Shown here in pieces: positions 9,091-17,517 of a DNA stretch of 64,000 nt. Source of the DNA: Dyadobacter frigoris (GTDB lineage Bacteria; Bacteroidota; Bacteroidia; Cytophagales; Spirosomataceae). The stretch spans positions 248,001 to 312,000 of the forward strand of contig NZ_SZVO01000007.1 of the NCBI RefSeq assembly GCF_005280585.1. Reading direction: 5' to 3'. The stretch's first letter is position 1. Every line of letters begins with the position of its first letter. The notes under the pieces were generated by a model. The model was not told the DNA's origin. It was given only the letters and a program-made list of their open reading frames with translations, and searched no databases. A program made the translations under genes and the position numbers.

Positions 9091-10006
9091 ATTTAAAGTT
9101 AAGGTTTCGTGAGGGAAACACTTCATTTTTGTCATTAATTATTAAACAATGCGTTTGAGGAAGCTGATTTATAAAATGCAAACCGACTTCCACACCCATC
9201 ACGTAAACGGCCGTTGCCAGGGCGTCACACAACTCCGCACCCGGGCTTATTACTGTTACACTTTTTATACCGCTCACCGGTTTTCCCGTTCTCGGATCAA
9301 TGTTATGCGAATATCGTTTTCCCTTGTGCATAAAAAATTGCTCATAATCTCCGGAAGTGGCAATAGAAGCATTTTCAATCGGCAGATAACATAAAACTTC
9401 ATTGGCTGAATCCGGGTTTGCAATACCAATTTGCCACGGTTTTTCTTCCGATTTTTTACCAATAACAGTTAAATCTCCGCTAGCATTGATAACGCCATTC
9501 TGCACGCCTTTTGCAAGCCACAACTGTTTTACTTTATCCGCTGCATAACCTTTTCCAACTGCCGCAAAACTTATATGCATTCCTTTCTTTTTGAGAAAAA
9601 TAAAGTTGTCGCTTAAAAAAGAAATCTGCTGCGATCCAATTAAAGAAATTGTCTTTTTTACCGCATGTTTCTCTGGATATACAAACTTCTCGTTCTTGAA
9701 ATTATATAACTTTTTTAAAGGTCCGACGGTAATGTCAAAAGCGCCTTGTGTGAGGTTTGAAATGTTGATGCATCGTTTGATCAGTTTATAAACTTCTGCA
9801 TCGACCTGCACTGGTTTTATTCCTGCATTTATATTGAGCTGAGACGTAAAAGACGATTCGTCAAATTCGGTAAGTAAACTTTCCAACCGCTTGATTTCGG
9901 CTCTTCCTTCCTGCAAAAGTTCTTCGGCTTTTGATTTGTCATCATCAACAATGATCAGTTCAAAAGCCGAACCCATCAACTTTTCGACTAACCGAAACTC
10001 ATTCAT
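9077..10006 (-). CDS. apbE: ApbE family FAD:protein FMN transferase
   Basis: Enzyme that covalently attaches FMN from FAD to a threonine or serine of extracytoplasmic redox proteins. The 309-residue protein has the family motifs FDITVGPL, AAVGKGYAADK, NASGD, SGDYEQFF, YSHNIDPRTG and the metal-site ELCDALATAVYVMG. It begins MNEFRLVEKLMGS and shows no signal peptide or lipobox, whereas most ApbE proteins are exported. Either the start is mis-set, export uses another route, or the enzyme is cytoplasmic. Its start overlaps the end of the thioredoxin-like gene by 8 nt, and it overlaps the DUF4266 gene downstream. Confidence 0.93.
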   Translation of the reverse strand: MNEFRLVEKLMGSAFELIIVDDDKSKAEELLQEGRAEIKRLESLLTEFDESSFTSQLNINAGIKPVQVDAEVYKLIKRCINISNLTQGAFDITVGPLKKLYNFKNEKFVYPEKHAVKKTISLIGSQQISFLSDNFIFLKKKGMHISFAAVGKGYAADKVKQLWLAKGVQNGVINASGDLTVIGKKSEEKPWQIGIANPDSANEVLCYLPIENASIATSGDYEQFFMHKGKRYSHNIDPRTGKPVSGIKSVTVISPGAELCDALATAVYVMGVEVGLHFINQLPQTHCLIINDKNEVFPSRNLNFKYAEK

Positions 10007-10436
10007 TTAAGCGTTGTAAATAATTTTTCAATTCGTTTACAAATTCCTGTGGCGTCTGGTTTGAGTACTCGATAATTTCGGAATGCGATCCATTCGGAGA
10101 AATCAGCACCAGATTGGGGAAAACGCCTTTTGGATTATATTTTTCTGCCAAAGCTTCATTTTGCTCGACAACCTCTTTGGGAAGTTTTATTCTCTGCGGA
10201 AAGTCTGCAACCACAACGTCCAGATTTTCTTTTGCAAATGTTTCAAATGCAGGATCGCTCAAAACCTTTTTTCTAAACCGAATACAGCTTTTACACCAGT
10301 CAGAACCTGAAAAAACGATGAATTTGGTCTTTTCGGCAACGACATTTCTTGTTACGACAGGAATAGATTGCGCCGCTAATTCATGTGAAAACGGTGTAAA
10401 TATGTTTGTTAAAAAAACTAAGACCATTGAAATCAT
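9999..10436 (-). CDS. Exported thioredoxin-family protein
   Basis: A 145-residue thioredoxin-fold protein with an N-terminal signal peptide ending near LAAQ (residues 1-23) and a redox motif CKSC at Cys48-Cys51 within SGSDWCKSCIRF. The later cis-proline region lies near VFPNLVLI. It is first in the operon thioredoxin / ApbE / DUF4266 / DUF3570, with short overlaps between the first three genes. In this setting it probably reduces disulfides in the envelope, possibly the cysteines of the DUF4266 C-terminus; that link is inference. Confidence 0.88.
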   Translation of the reverse strand: MISMVLVFLTNIFTPFSHELAAQSIPVVTRNVVAEKTKFIVFSGSDWCKSCIRFRKKVLSDPAFETFAKENLDVVVADFPQRIKLPKEVVEQNEALAEKYNPKGVFPNLVLISPNGSHSEIIEYSNQTPQEFVNELKNYLQRLNE

Positions 10437-10727
10437 AATTGTCAGGAGTTAAGGTCATTCTTTTCAAACAGCGAACGGGCGTGTAAGTTCCCATTATTTG
10501 AAACGTCATTTTCTAAAATCAACGTATACGAATTGTTTGTAAAAAGATCGTACTCAAAACATTTTCCACGAAAAAAATTCTATAAAGCGTTGCGTCCTGC
10601 TAATCAATTATTACCTTTTGACAAGTTACTTCCTGTTTATTTTGTAAAATTGCGGTTCCTTTGGCCATAAAAGAAAAGGTCCCGGGCTTGAATCTATTTC
10701 TATCATATTAAAAAATATATCCCTTTC

Positions 10728-11783
10728 ATGAGTGCTGCACTTATTTCCGGAATTCAGCAAGTTGGTCTTGGAGTTCAAAATGTACCCGAAGCGTGGCAAT
10801 GGTACCGCCGCATTCTGGGTTTTGACGTTCCCGTTTTCGACGACAAAGCAGAAGCCCCTTTGATGACTCCTTACACAGGAAGCACTGTACATCAGCGACA
10901 TGCAGCATTAGCACTAAATTTAGCAGGCGGCGGCGGACTGGAAATCTGGTCTTTTACAAGCCGTGTTTCACAACCTGCAAATTTCAAACTTGAACTGGGA
11001 GATTTAGGAATTAATGCAATTCGCTTCAAAGCTCCGGATGTAAAAAAGGCACACGACTGGGTAAAATCACAATCAAAAGAAGCCGTTGGGCCGTTGGTTT
11101 CGCTGCCGGAAGGAGAGGGTTTCTGGGGAAATGATCCTTACGGAAATATTTTTCAGATCACAAGTGATACTTCGTGGTTCCAAAATACAGGGAAACCGAT
11201 AGGCGGCGTAGCGGGCGTGGTTGTTGGTGTTTCTGATGTCCATAAATCAATTTTATTCTATCAGACATTGATTCAAAACCTGGAAGTTGTTTATGACAAA
11301 ACCGGTGTTTTTGATGATTTGCCAACCTCTATTTCAGGACAACGTTTCCGCCGTGTTTTGCTTCGTAAAAACTTTACAGAAGAAGGTGCTTTCAGCCGAC
11401 TGTTAGGAAATATTCAGATCGAATTATTGCAGGCACTTGATCGTGAGCCTAAGAAACTTTTTGAAAACCGTTATTGGGGGGATTGTGGCTACATTCACTT
11501 ATGTTTCGATGCCCTGGATCTGGCAACTTTGAAAACAAAAGTTCAGGCGCAGGGTTATCCTTTTACTGTGGATAGCGAATCTTCATTTGGTATGGAATCC
11601 GCGGCTGGCCGTTTTGCTTATGTGGAAGATCCGGACGGGACTTTAATCGAAATGGTGGAAACCCATAAACTTCCGATCCTGAAAAAAATCGGCTGGTTCC
11701 TTGATATTCAAAAGAGAAAACATCAGAAACCTTTGCCGGATTGGATGTTGAAAACGATGGGACTGAACCGTGTGAAAAACTAG
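10728..11783 (+). CDS. VOC superfamily (glyoxalase/HPPD-like) protein
   Basis: A 351-residue protein made of two vicinal-oxygen-chelate modules, roughly residues 6-145 and 156-312. Recognisable features are the opening IQQVGLGVQNVPEAWQWY helix-strand pair, WGNDPYGNIFQI, and near the end AYVEDPDGTLIEMVE, where the glutamate is a usual metal ligand. The size and two-module layout recall 4-hydroxyphenylpyruvate dioxygenase-like or extradiol dioxygenase-like proteins, but no pathway genes lie nearby, so the substrate is unknown. It is a single-gene transcription unit with a hairpin terminator after it. Confidence 0.8.
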   Translation: MSAALISGIQQVGLGVQNVPEAWQWYRRILGFDVPVFDDKAEAPLMTPYTGSTVHQRHAALALNLAGGGGLEIWSFTSRVSQPANFKLELGDLGINAIRFKAPDVKKAHDWVKSQSKEAVGPLVSLPEGEGFWGNDPYGNIFQITSDTSWFQNTGKPIGGVAGVVVGVSDVHKSILFYQTLIQNLEVVYDKTGVFDDLPTSISGQRFRRVLLRKNFTEEGAFSRLLGNIQIELLQALDREPKKLFENRYWGDCGYIHLCFDALDLATLKTKVQAQGYPFTVDSESSFGMESAAGRFAYVEDPDGTLIEMVETHKLPILKKIGWFLDIQKRKHQKPLPDWMLKTMGLNRVKN

Positions 11784-11810
11784 CAGATAATATCGTTTTA
11801 TAATAAATGA

Positions 11811-11854
11811 AAAATGCTCTGATGCTTTCTATAATGGAAACATCAGAGCATTTT
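11811..11854. terminator. Bidirectional terminator
   Basis: A 14-bp perfect stem (11811-11824 with 11841-11854) with A-rich and T-rich flanks, between the convergent VOC and acyltransferase genes. Confidence 0.9.
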
Positions 11855-11874
11855 ATTTTATCAAAATAATAAAA

Positions 11875-12885
11875 TTACCGATAGCGGTTTCCCAGCCAAG
11901 CCAGTATTGGCAAAGCTGCAAATACCACAAGAGCAACTTTAAATCCTGCAAAAATCCCTACAATACCAGCTATCAAAAGCACAATCACAGGATAAAGATA
12001 AAGCAGCAAACCAAATAAAGCTGAATCATAAAAAACGGATCTTGCTGTGATTTTTGACACTTTTTTATCAAAAGCATGATAAATCGGTCGGTGGATAAAG
12101 CGGCCAAACCAGCCTAATCCCTGTAATAAAAAGTTGCCTTTTGATGGAATTGAATTCGGTCCGAAGAAATTGTTGAAAGCTAATTTCCGCTCTTCTTTGG
12201 TCGCTGTTTCAGGAATTGTTAAAATTTCCTGATTCATTTTAAATTGTAGTATTTCATTAAATTCCCGAAGCCATTTTTCATAATCTTCAGGGCTTGTTTT
12301 TATATCGGTATGATGAATTGCATCGCCAAAACGGATTGCCGTTCGTTTCCCGGTACCACGATAATGTTCATAGTTCATCCCGATAGGAATCACCTGCATT
12401 TCTTTCAGATTACTTTCACCAAACCAGGCCTGATGTGCCATTCTCGCCGTTCCTTTTCCTAACGGGCGAAGTTTCCATTCATTCACACAAATGCCTTCTG
12501 AAAAAACAATCACGGTATTACCGTTTTTCATCGCATCCAGACTTTCCTTCGTCGTAATGTCCAGACTTAAAACAGCCTGCCGCCCCTCCGAACCTCTAAA
12601 AACCGGGATCAGGTTAATTTGTCTTAACCAGAAAGCCACAGCAGGTTTTTTGAAAGCATCGCCGCGTGCCAGTGTAAAAATAGGCTGCCGCATCGTTGCG
12701 CCTATCACAAGCGCATCAAAAAATGAATCGGGATGATTTGAGGCCAGGAGCAATGGCCCCTTATTTGGTACTTGATCGAAATTAACAACAAACAGCCGAC
12801 GAAGGAAAATGGGCAGCGCCAGGCGGATTAAAAAGCGGGAAAAGTAGAAAAAATACAAAATATTAAATGGTAAGTTTCGCTGCAA
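11875..12885 (-). CDS. PlsC-like glycerolipid acyltransferase
   Basis: Membrane-associated acyltransferase of 336 residues, probably acylating glycerol-3-phosphate or lysophosphatidate in phospholipid synthesis. The catalytic block is SNHPDSFFDAL (near residues 49-59), followed by the substrate-binding FSEGICVNEWKLRPLGKG segment and the VIPIGMNYEH block. The His-Asp spacing is HX5D rather than the bacterial PlsC HX4D. Two or more C-terminal helices (about 285-330) anchor it. The frame has no upstream ATG before an in-frame stop, so the start is most likely the TTG at 12885. It is convergent with the VOC gene. Confidence 0.85.
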   Translation of the reverse strand: MQRNLPFNILYFFYFSRFLIRLALPIFLRRLFVVNFDQVPNKGPLLLASNHPDSFFDALVIGATMRQPIFTLARGDAFKKPAVAFWLRQINLIPVFRGSEGRQAVLSLDITTKESLDAMKNGNTVIVFSEGICVNEWKLRPLGKGTARMAHQAWFGESNLKEMQVIPIGMNYEHYRGTGKRTAIRFGDAIHHTDIKTSPEDYEKWLREFNEILQFKMNQEILTIPETATKEERKLAFNNFFGPNSIPSKGNFLLQGLGWFGRFIHRPIYHAFDKKVSKITARSVFYDSALFGLLLYLYPVIVLLIAGIVGIFAGFKVALVVFAALPILAWLGNRYR

Positions 12886-13017
12886 AATTAATGTTAAATT
12901 CTATGTTAAAGAAGTAACGCAGAATTTCAATTCCTGTTTCTGCTGAAAATCAATATTTTAACAATTTTAAGAACTACTTCGAAAACAGGGTTACATAAAA
13001 TGTATCAGCGAAGTTGT

Positions 13018-13025
13018 TAACTTTG
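13018..13025 (+). promoter_or_regulatory. Candidate Bacteroidota -7 element
   Basis: TAACTTTG fits the TAnnTTTG consensus for the Bacteroidota primary sigma factor and lies about 66 nt before the start of the kinase-like gene. No clear TTG box is seen at the expected distance, so support is partial. Confidence 0.35.
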
Positions 13026-13091
13026 TAACACTTTATCACTAAAAAGTACCCGATTTTATCAGCAATCTAACTACTAATTTTAAATTATTTC

Positions 13092-14177
13092 ATGCGTATA
13101 AAAGACTATCCGGCCATTATTGAAAAAGCGTGGGCGGGATTTGATGATTCTATTTCCATTAAATTGGTTGAAGATATAAGTGCCAAAGTTTCTACCAATC
13201 ACGTTTTCCGGGTAACGCTGGACAACGATGATACCGTTATAGCCAAGCTTTCCTATTTTGGAAAATATGAACATTTCAAGGAAGATCACCGGATCATTCA
13301 GGCCGCTTCCAACAATTTGCTTTATCCTTTTGAAAATGTTCTGGCCAAATCGCTGCTGAAAAATAATCAGGTTTATACCTATCGTTATCAGGAAGATTTT
13401 CTGGATACCTGGGTCGTTTTTTACAATCCGATCCGGGCCATGCACCGTATGCCCAAAAGATTGGATGAAGATCATATCCGGAAATTGGGCCAGGAAATGG
13501 CCAAATTCCACCTTGCATGTTTCCGTGTAGGGAAATCGCTTCCGAAATCTTCCAAAAAATTAAGAACTGATATTTATCATTTGCTGGATATTCTGGATAC
13601 CGAAGCGGGGCAATATGAACATCGTATGCACATTGATTTTCTCAGAGAACAGTGTGAAACGTTTTTGAAAAATATCAATAAATTGAATGTGATCAATTTT
13701 GATATGATGCCGGTTTTTGTAGACTGGAATATTGGAAATTTCTCAGTTACAGACGATCAGCATTTGTTTTCCCGCTGGGATTATGACTGGTTCCGGGTTT
13801 CTTCCCGGATTCTGGATTTTTACTTTTTTAGCAGGGTGGTTTCTAACGTTGGCGACCGTACCGTTTTCAGTTATCTGATTACGCCGCTGATGGAAGACCG
13901 GTTTATGATTTTCCTGGAAGAATACCATAAAGTATACCCGCTTTCAGAAAATGAAGTGCGGTTTATGAAAGAAGCTTATCGTTTTTTTATTCTGAATTAT
14001 GTAATAAAATACGGAAAATACTTTTTTCATAGAACTTACTCCACCAAATTGCAAAGAGAAGCTTACGAGCTCTATTTTCCTTCAATTGACACTTTTGATC
14101 CCGAAAAAATCCTAAATCATCTGGGTATTAAATCAGAACCAAAAGAAAGTAAGAAAAAACAGAATTTAGATAAATAG
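13092..14177 (+). CDS. APH-like phosphotransferase (kinase fold)
   Basis: A 361-residue protein with the aminoglycoside-phosphotransferase/choline-kinase fold. The N-lobe has a lysine in DDTVIAKLSYFGK. The catalytic loop reads VDWNIGNFS, keeping the Asp and Asn of the HxDxxxxN motif but not the His, and RWDYDWFRVSS supplies the metal-binding Asp. The substrate cannot be told; sugar, amine or small-alcohol kinases share these signatures. The HAD-like gene begins 20 nt after its stop, so the pair is an operon. The C-terminus ends in a lysine-rich tail. Confidence 0.8.
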   Translation: MRIKDYPAIIEKAWAGFDDSISIKLVEDISAKVSTNHVFRVTLDNDDTVIAKLSYFGKYEHFKEDHRIIQAASNNLLYPFENVLAKSLLKNNQVYTYRYQEDFLDTWVVFYNPIRAMHRMPKRLDEDHIRKLGQEMAKFHLACFRVGKSLPKSSKKLRTDIYHLLDILDTEAGQYEHRMHIDFLREQCETFLKNINKLNVINFDMMPVFVDWNIGNFSVTDDQHLFSRWDYDWFRVSSRILDFYFFSRVVSNVGDRTVFSYLITPLMEDRFMIFLEEYHKVYPLSENEVRFMKEAYRFFILNYVIKYGKYFFHRTYSTKLQREAYELYFPSIDTFDPEKILNHLGIKSEPKESKKKQNLDK

Positions 14178-14197
14178 TAAACCAAGACACCAAATTC

Positions 14198-15046
14198 ATG
14201 ATTCTAGACAACTTCAAATCCGTACTCTCGAAGTACGAAGTTATATTTTTCGATGCATTTGGTGTACTTAAAACTTACAACGGTTTAATACCCGGGATTG
14301 AAAATACATTTGCCTATCTCAAAGAAACGGGAAAGGATTTTTATGTCGTTACAAACGACGCTTCCAGAAGTCCGGAACAATTGGCTCAGTCTTATGTAAA
14401 ATTGGGAATCAATGACGTTACACCGGATCGTATCATTTCATCCGGAATGCTGGCCCGTGAATATCTTGACCTGAAAGTAAGAAACGGGATTGTTGCTTAT
14501 CTGGGGACTGAGAATTCGGCTCATTATATCGGCACCGCAGATATTAAAACATTATCCATCAAGGAGCTGGATTTGAATGATATTTCGGATGTTAATGCGC
14601 TTGTATTTCTGGATGATGAGGGTTTTGACTGGAACACAGATCTGACAAAAACGCTTAATTTATTACGAAAACGCAATATCCCGGTTATCGTAGCCAATAC
14701 GGATAAAACATATCCGGCTTCAAAAACCCGCCTTTCCATTGCCGTTGGTGCTTTGGCAAAAATGATAGAGGATACCATCGGCAGACAGTTCATCCGCTTT
14801 GGAAAACCGGATCCACAAATGTTTATTTTCGCCTATCAGCATATCAAAAACTACCCGAATGTCAGCAAAAGAGATATCCTGATGGTAGGAGATACTCTGC
14901 ATACCGACATTTTAGGTGGGAATAAATTCGGGCTGGATACTGCGCTGGTATTAACCGGTAATACACAGGCTATTGACGCAGAAGTTCGTATCAGAAGTAC
15001 CGGAATTATCCCGACTTATATTTGTGTTTCGGCGGTGGTTGAGTAA
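14198..15046 (+). CDS. HAD superfamily (subclass IIA) protein
   Basis: A 282-residue NagD-like HAD protein with a type IIA cap. Motif I is FFDAFGVL with nucleophile Asp19, but the usual second aspartate two positions later is Phe21. Motif II is the VVTND segment near 70, and motif IV reads MVGDTLHTDILGG. The D-x-F/W substitution is known in a few IIA subfamilies and usually argues against ordinary phosphatase chemistry. It is cotranscribed with the upstream kinase-like gene, so the two may act on one phosphorylated metabolite (inference). Confidence 0.85.
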   Translation: MILDNFKSVLSKYEVIFFDAFGVLKTYNGLIPGIENTFAYLKETGKDFYVVTNDASRSPEQLAQSYVKLGINDVTPDRIISSGMLAREYLDLKVRNGIVAYLGTENSAHYIGTADIKTLSIKELDLNDISDVNALVFLDDEGFDWNTDLTKTLNLLRKRNIPVIVANTDKTYPASKTRLSIAVGALAKMIEDTIGRQFIRFGKPDPQMFIFAYQHIKNYPNVSKRDILMVGDTLHTDILGGNKFGLDTALVLTGNTQAIDAEVRIRSTGIIPTYICVSAVVE

Positions 15047-15068
15047 CAGGTTTAATTTTTTATATTTG
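15039..15068 (+). promoter_or_regulatory. Bacteroidota-type promoter
   Basis: TTG at 15039-15041, 19 nt, then TATATTTG at 15061-15068. This matches the -33 TTG / -7 TAnnTTTG promoter of Bacteroidota at the usual spacing. The expected start site would leave a leader of under 20 nt before the Uma2-like gene at 15086. Confidence 0.6.
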
Positions 15069-15085
15069 TTTAAAACAAAGACGCT

Positions 15086-15556
15086 ATGGACTTACGAGCA
15101 GTTGAAATTACGGAAATTGAAACCCCTCTTGAAGAAACCATGTCTTTGAATCATTCCCGATTGACTTATCGTTTAAGTGTACTACTTTCCGTATATGACG
15201 GTCAATTTGACGTTATGCCGGAACTTGAACTTGAATTACTCAGCGGGCGCGCAAAACCTGATATTTCAATTTTTCAAAATCTGGTTTTCAACTGGGAAGA
15301 AGATATAATCCGCTACACTGAACCTCCAATTACAGCCATCGAAATTCTATCTCCAACACAGGCGTACGATGCTCTGACAGGGAAAATCAGAAAAATATAT
15401 TTTCCAAGTGGTGTTCAATCTGCCTGGATTGTGATGCCTTCCGTTAAAGCGGTTCAATTATTTCTGCCTGACAATTCGGTTCAGTATTTCACGGATACTA
15501 TCTTTAAAGATCCGGTTACCAATATTGAACTGGATTTGAAAATGGTATTTAAATAA
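15086..15556 (+). CDS. Uma2 family endonuclease-like protein (DUF820)
   Basis: A 156-residue protein of the Uma2/DUF820 family, which has a PD-(D/E)XK nuclease fold. Seen features are the PELELELLSGRAKPDISIF segment, with the RxxPDI core, and AIEILSPTQAYDALTGK, with the ExLSP motif and a downstream lysine, then SAWIVMPSVKAVQLF. Such proteins are abundant in Cyanobacteria and Cytophagales, often in many copies, and their target is unknown. A second, longer member is encoded at 19131-19778. It ends 3 nt before the convergent amidase gene. Confidence 0.85.
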   Translation: MDLRAVEITEIETPLEETMSLNHSRLTYRLSVLLSVYDGQFDVMPELELELLSGRAKPDISIFQNLVFNWEEDIIRYTEPPITAIEILSPTQAYDALTGKIRKIYFPSGVQSAWIVMPSVKAVQLFLPDNSVQYFTDTIFKDPVTNIELDLKMVFK

Positions 15557-15559
15557 CTG

Positions 15560-16258
15560 CTATTTCTTAATCAAGGGACTTCCTTTCAAATTTAGATCTT
15601 TCAGATTCTCTCTGATTTTTTCCATAAAATCAACACCCGGATCTGTTTTGGTAGTTCTGTAATTAGAATCAATCTCTTTCCACAGCGGATGTCCGACAAA
15701 ATCAGTGTATTCATAATGACCGATTACATATTCTATCGCCGGATATTTCTTTTTCAAATACCGCACAAGCTGCTCATTAGCTTTTAATTGTTCTTTTGTT
15801 AAAGGATCTTTATCTGAACCAACATTCTCCACACCGATCGCGCAATAGTTTAGTCCTATAACATGACGGGCAAAAGCGGTATCAGGTAAAAGTCTGAAAA
15901 TAGTACCATCGCGGTCGATTAGGAACTGGGATGAAACGTTTAAATTACTCGCGGAAGCGATTCCAGCACGTGCGCCGGGCAGTAAAACCGGATTGAAAAC
16001 ATCAAAAGTCTCCTCAATAGAAGGTACAGCTGTCCAGTGCAGCACAATCATTTGCGGTTTGATATAAGGAGATTTCTGCCTGATGGAATGCCTGTTTGCC
16101 AGATAATCAATAGACAACCGTTTTCTTTCAGCATCAAAAGTGATAGGTTTGTCAAGAATCCGGAAAGTGGCCTGAGCCATAGATTTGTTACTTAGCAGCA
16201 GCAAAAACAACAAAAACATTCCAAGAGGAAATCGCATAATAATACTATTACCTTTCAT
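15560..16258 (-). CDS. N-acetylmuramoyl-L-alanine amidase, Amidase_2 type
   Basis: Zinc amidase of the Amidase_2/PGRP fold that cleaves the bond between MurNAc and L-Ala in peptidoglycan. The ATG at 16258 gives a good signal peptide (about residues 1-29). Zinc-site and fold landmarks are MIVLHWTA (first His), FLIDRDGTIFRLLPDTAFARHV, NYCAIGVENVG and YVIGHYEYTDF, followed by KTDPGVDF. A longer frame from 16294 would begin inside the neighbouring amidase gene and hide the signal peptide. It starts right after the stop of the Amidase_3 gene, so the two are co-transcribed. Confidence 0.88.
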   Translation of the reverse strand: MKGNSIIMRFPLGMFLLFLLLLSNKSMAQATFRILDKPITFDAERKRLSIDYLANRHSIRQKSPYIKPQMIVLHWTAVPSIEETFDVFNPVLLPGARAGIASASNLNVSSQFLIDRDGTIFRLLPDTAFARHVIGLNYCAIGVENVGSDKDPLTKEQLKANEQLVRYLKKKYPAIEYVIGHYEYTDFVGHPLWKEIDSNYRTTKTDPGVDFMEKIRENLKDLNLKGSPLIKK

Positions 16259-16268
16259 AAAATTTCGC

Positions 16269-17267
16269 TCATTTTTTGACTGCAAATTTGACATAAAATT
16301 CTCTCACACGTTTTTCTTCTTCTCTGGCTTCTTCTCTTTTATCCATCAATCTTAACAAAAGAGCTCTGTTGGCGTGACAATCCGCTGCGATGTAAGAATC
16401 CGGAAAGGAACGCGCAGAACGCGTAAATAAATCATAAGCCTGACGAATAGAAGTGCTATCAGTGTTTTTCATCAACGCCTGTCCATCCAAAAAATCCTGA
16501 TGCCAGCGACGGGCAATTTCATTCATTCTAGCCGCTTCTTCAAAAACCAGAAAAGGCGGAACAGTTACCAGTGAATTTTTCGGAATTATTTTAGGAATAG
16601 GTTTGCTGAAAAATGCTTCAAAGGCCTCTGTATAAGCCGCTGCTTCCTTTTTGTTATAATCTTCCTGTTTCAGTTTTTGCTCTTCTTCCGGATTTGAGAA
16701 AAATGCAGCTTCGGCTAAAACAGCCGGAATTCCATACGTTCCCCGTAAAACCTGCGCTCCGGCTTTTGGAAAAATACTGAAATCAGAAGCAACAGAGACC
16801 GGGCTGTTTCCCTTGAATAAACTTTTTGTAATAGTCGTGGCCAATTCTTTTCCCAACACAACTCCCGCCAAATTTTCACTCGAATTCCCATGAAAATAAA
16901 TGATTGGAAAATCCACTTTTGGATCAGCGGTAGCATTATGATGAATCGAAACGAAAAGATCTGCTTTGTTATCAACGGCAATTTTTGCCCGGCGCCACAA
17001 TGCGATTGTATCATCCGTTGTTCTGGTCATGAAAACTTTTGCACCTTTTTCTTCCAGCATTTTTTGCAAAAGTTTGGCAACGCGTAAATTGATCCATTCT
17101 TCACGTTCACCGCCAGGGCCAACCCGGTAGCTGTCGGTTAAAGCAGTTCCTCCGTGTCCCGCATCGACACAAATTATTTTGCCGGAAAGTGCACTGGTTT
17201 TTTTTTGAGAAAAGACATTTTCTTGTGAAAACAGAAAAAGAAAGGAAACAAATAAATACTTTATCAT
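16269..17267 (-). CDS. N-acetylmuramoyl-L-alanine amidase, Amidase_3 type, with C-terminal helical region
   Basis: A 332-residue exported amidase of the AmiA/B/C (Amidase_3) fold. A signal peptide ends near VFSQ (about 21). The catalytic domain opens with IICVDAGHGG (first zinc His), then a glutamate-containing segment WINLRVAKLLQ, VSIHHNATAD (second His), and AVLAEAAFFSN (catalytic Glu). After about residue 230 comes a helical segment resembling a TPR hairpin (YDLFTRSARSFPDSYIAADC...), absent from typical amidases. It probably splits septal or recycled peptidoglycan together with the Amidase_2 protein downstream. Confidence 0.9.
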   Translation of the reverse strand: MIKYLFVSFLFLFSQENVFSQKKTSALSGKIICVDAGHGGTALTDSYRVGPGGEREEWINLRVAKLLQKMLEEKGAKVFMTRTTDDTIALWRRAKIAVDNKADLFVSIHHNATADPKVDFPIIYFHGNSSENLAGVVLGKELATTITKSLFKGNSPVSVASDFSIFPKAGAQVLRGTYGIPAVLAEAAFFSNPEEEQKLKQEDYNKKEAAAYTEAFEAFFSKPIPKIIPKNSLVTVPPFLVFEEAARMNEIARRWHQDFLDGQALMKNTDSTSIRQAYDLFTRSARSFPDSYIAADCHANRALLLRLMDKREEAREEEKRVREFYVKFAVKK

Positions 17268-17459
17268 GGGAATAGGAGTATGAATAAATTAAAAGAAATC
17301 CCGTGTCAGGATGGTATTTCAATGCTTAAATTTAATGTTTATTCAACCACTATGACGTTTTCTATCTTCTTTTTATCCGATTTTAATCAAATAAAGAATA
17401 ACAACATTTTCGGTCCCGCTTATCTTGATGAGGATAGACTAGGTTATGTAATTTCCTGT

Positions 17460-17467
17460 TAATTTTG
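17460..17467 (+). promoter_or_regulatory. Candidate -7 element upstream of comM
   Basis: TAATTTTG fits TAnnTTTG and lies 50 nt before the comM start. No TTG box is found at 19-21 nt upstream, so this is a weak call. Confidence 0.35.
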
Positions 17468-17517
17468 GAAGGGTTTGTCTGCTGACTTCAACACACTATC
17501 AAATTAAAACCAGTATT

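Noticed and set aside
17280..17462. 60-codon open frame in the gap before comM
   Set aside because: No recognisable domain and no ribosome-binding or promoter support of its own; the composition looks like intergenic AT-rich DNA.
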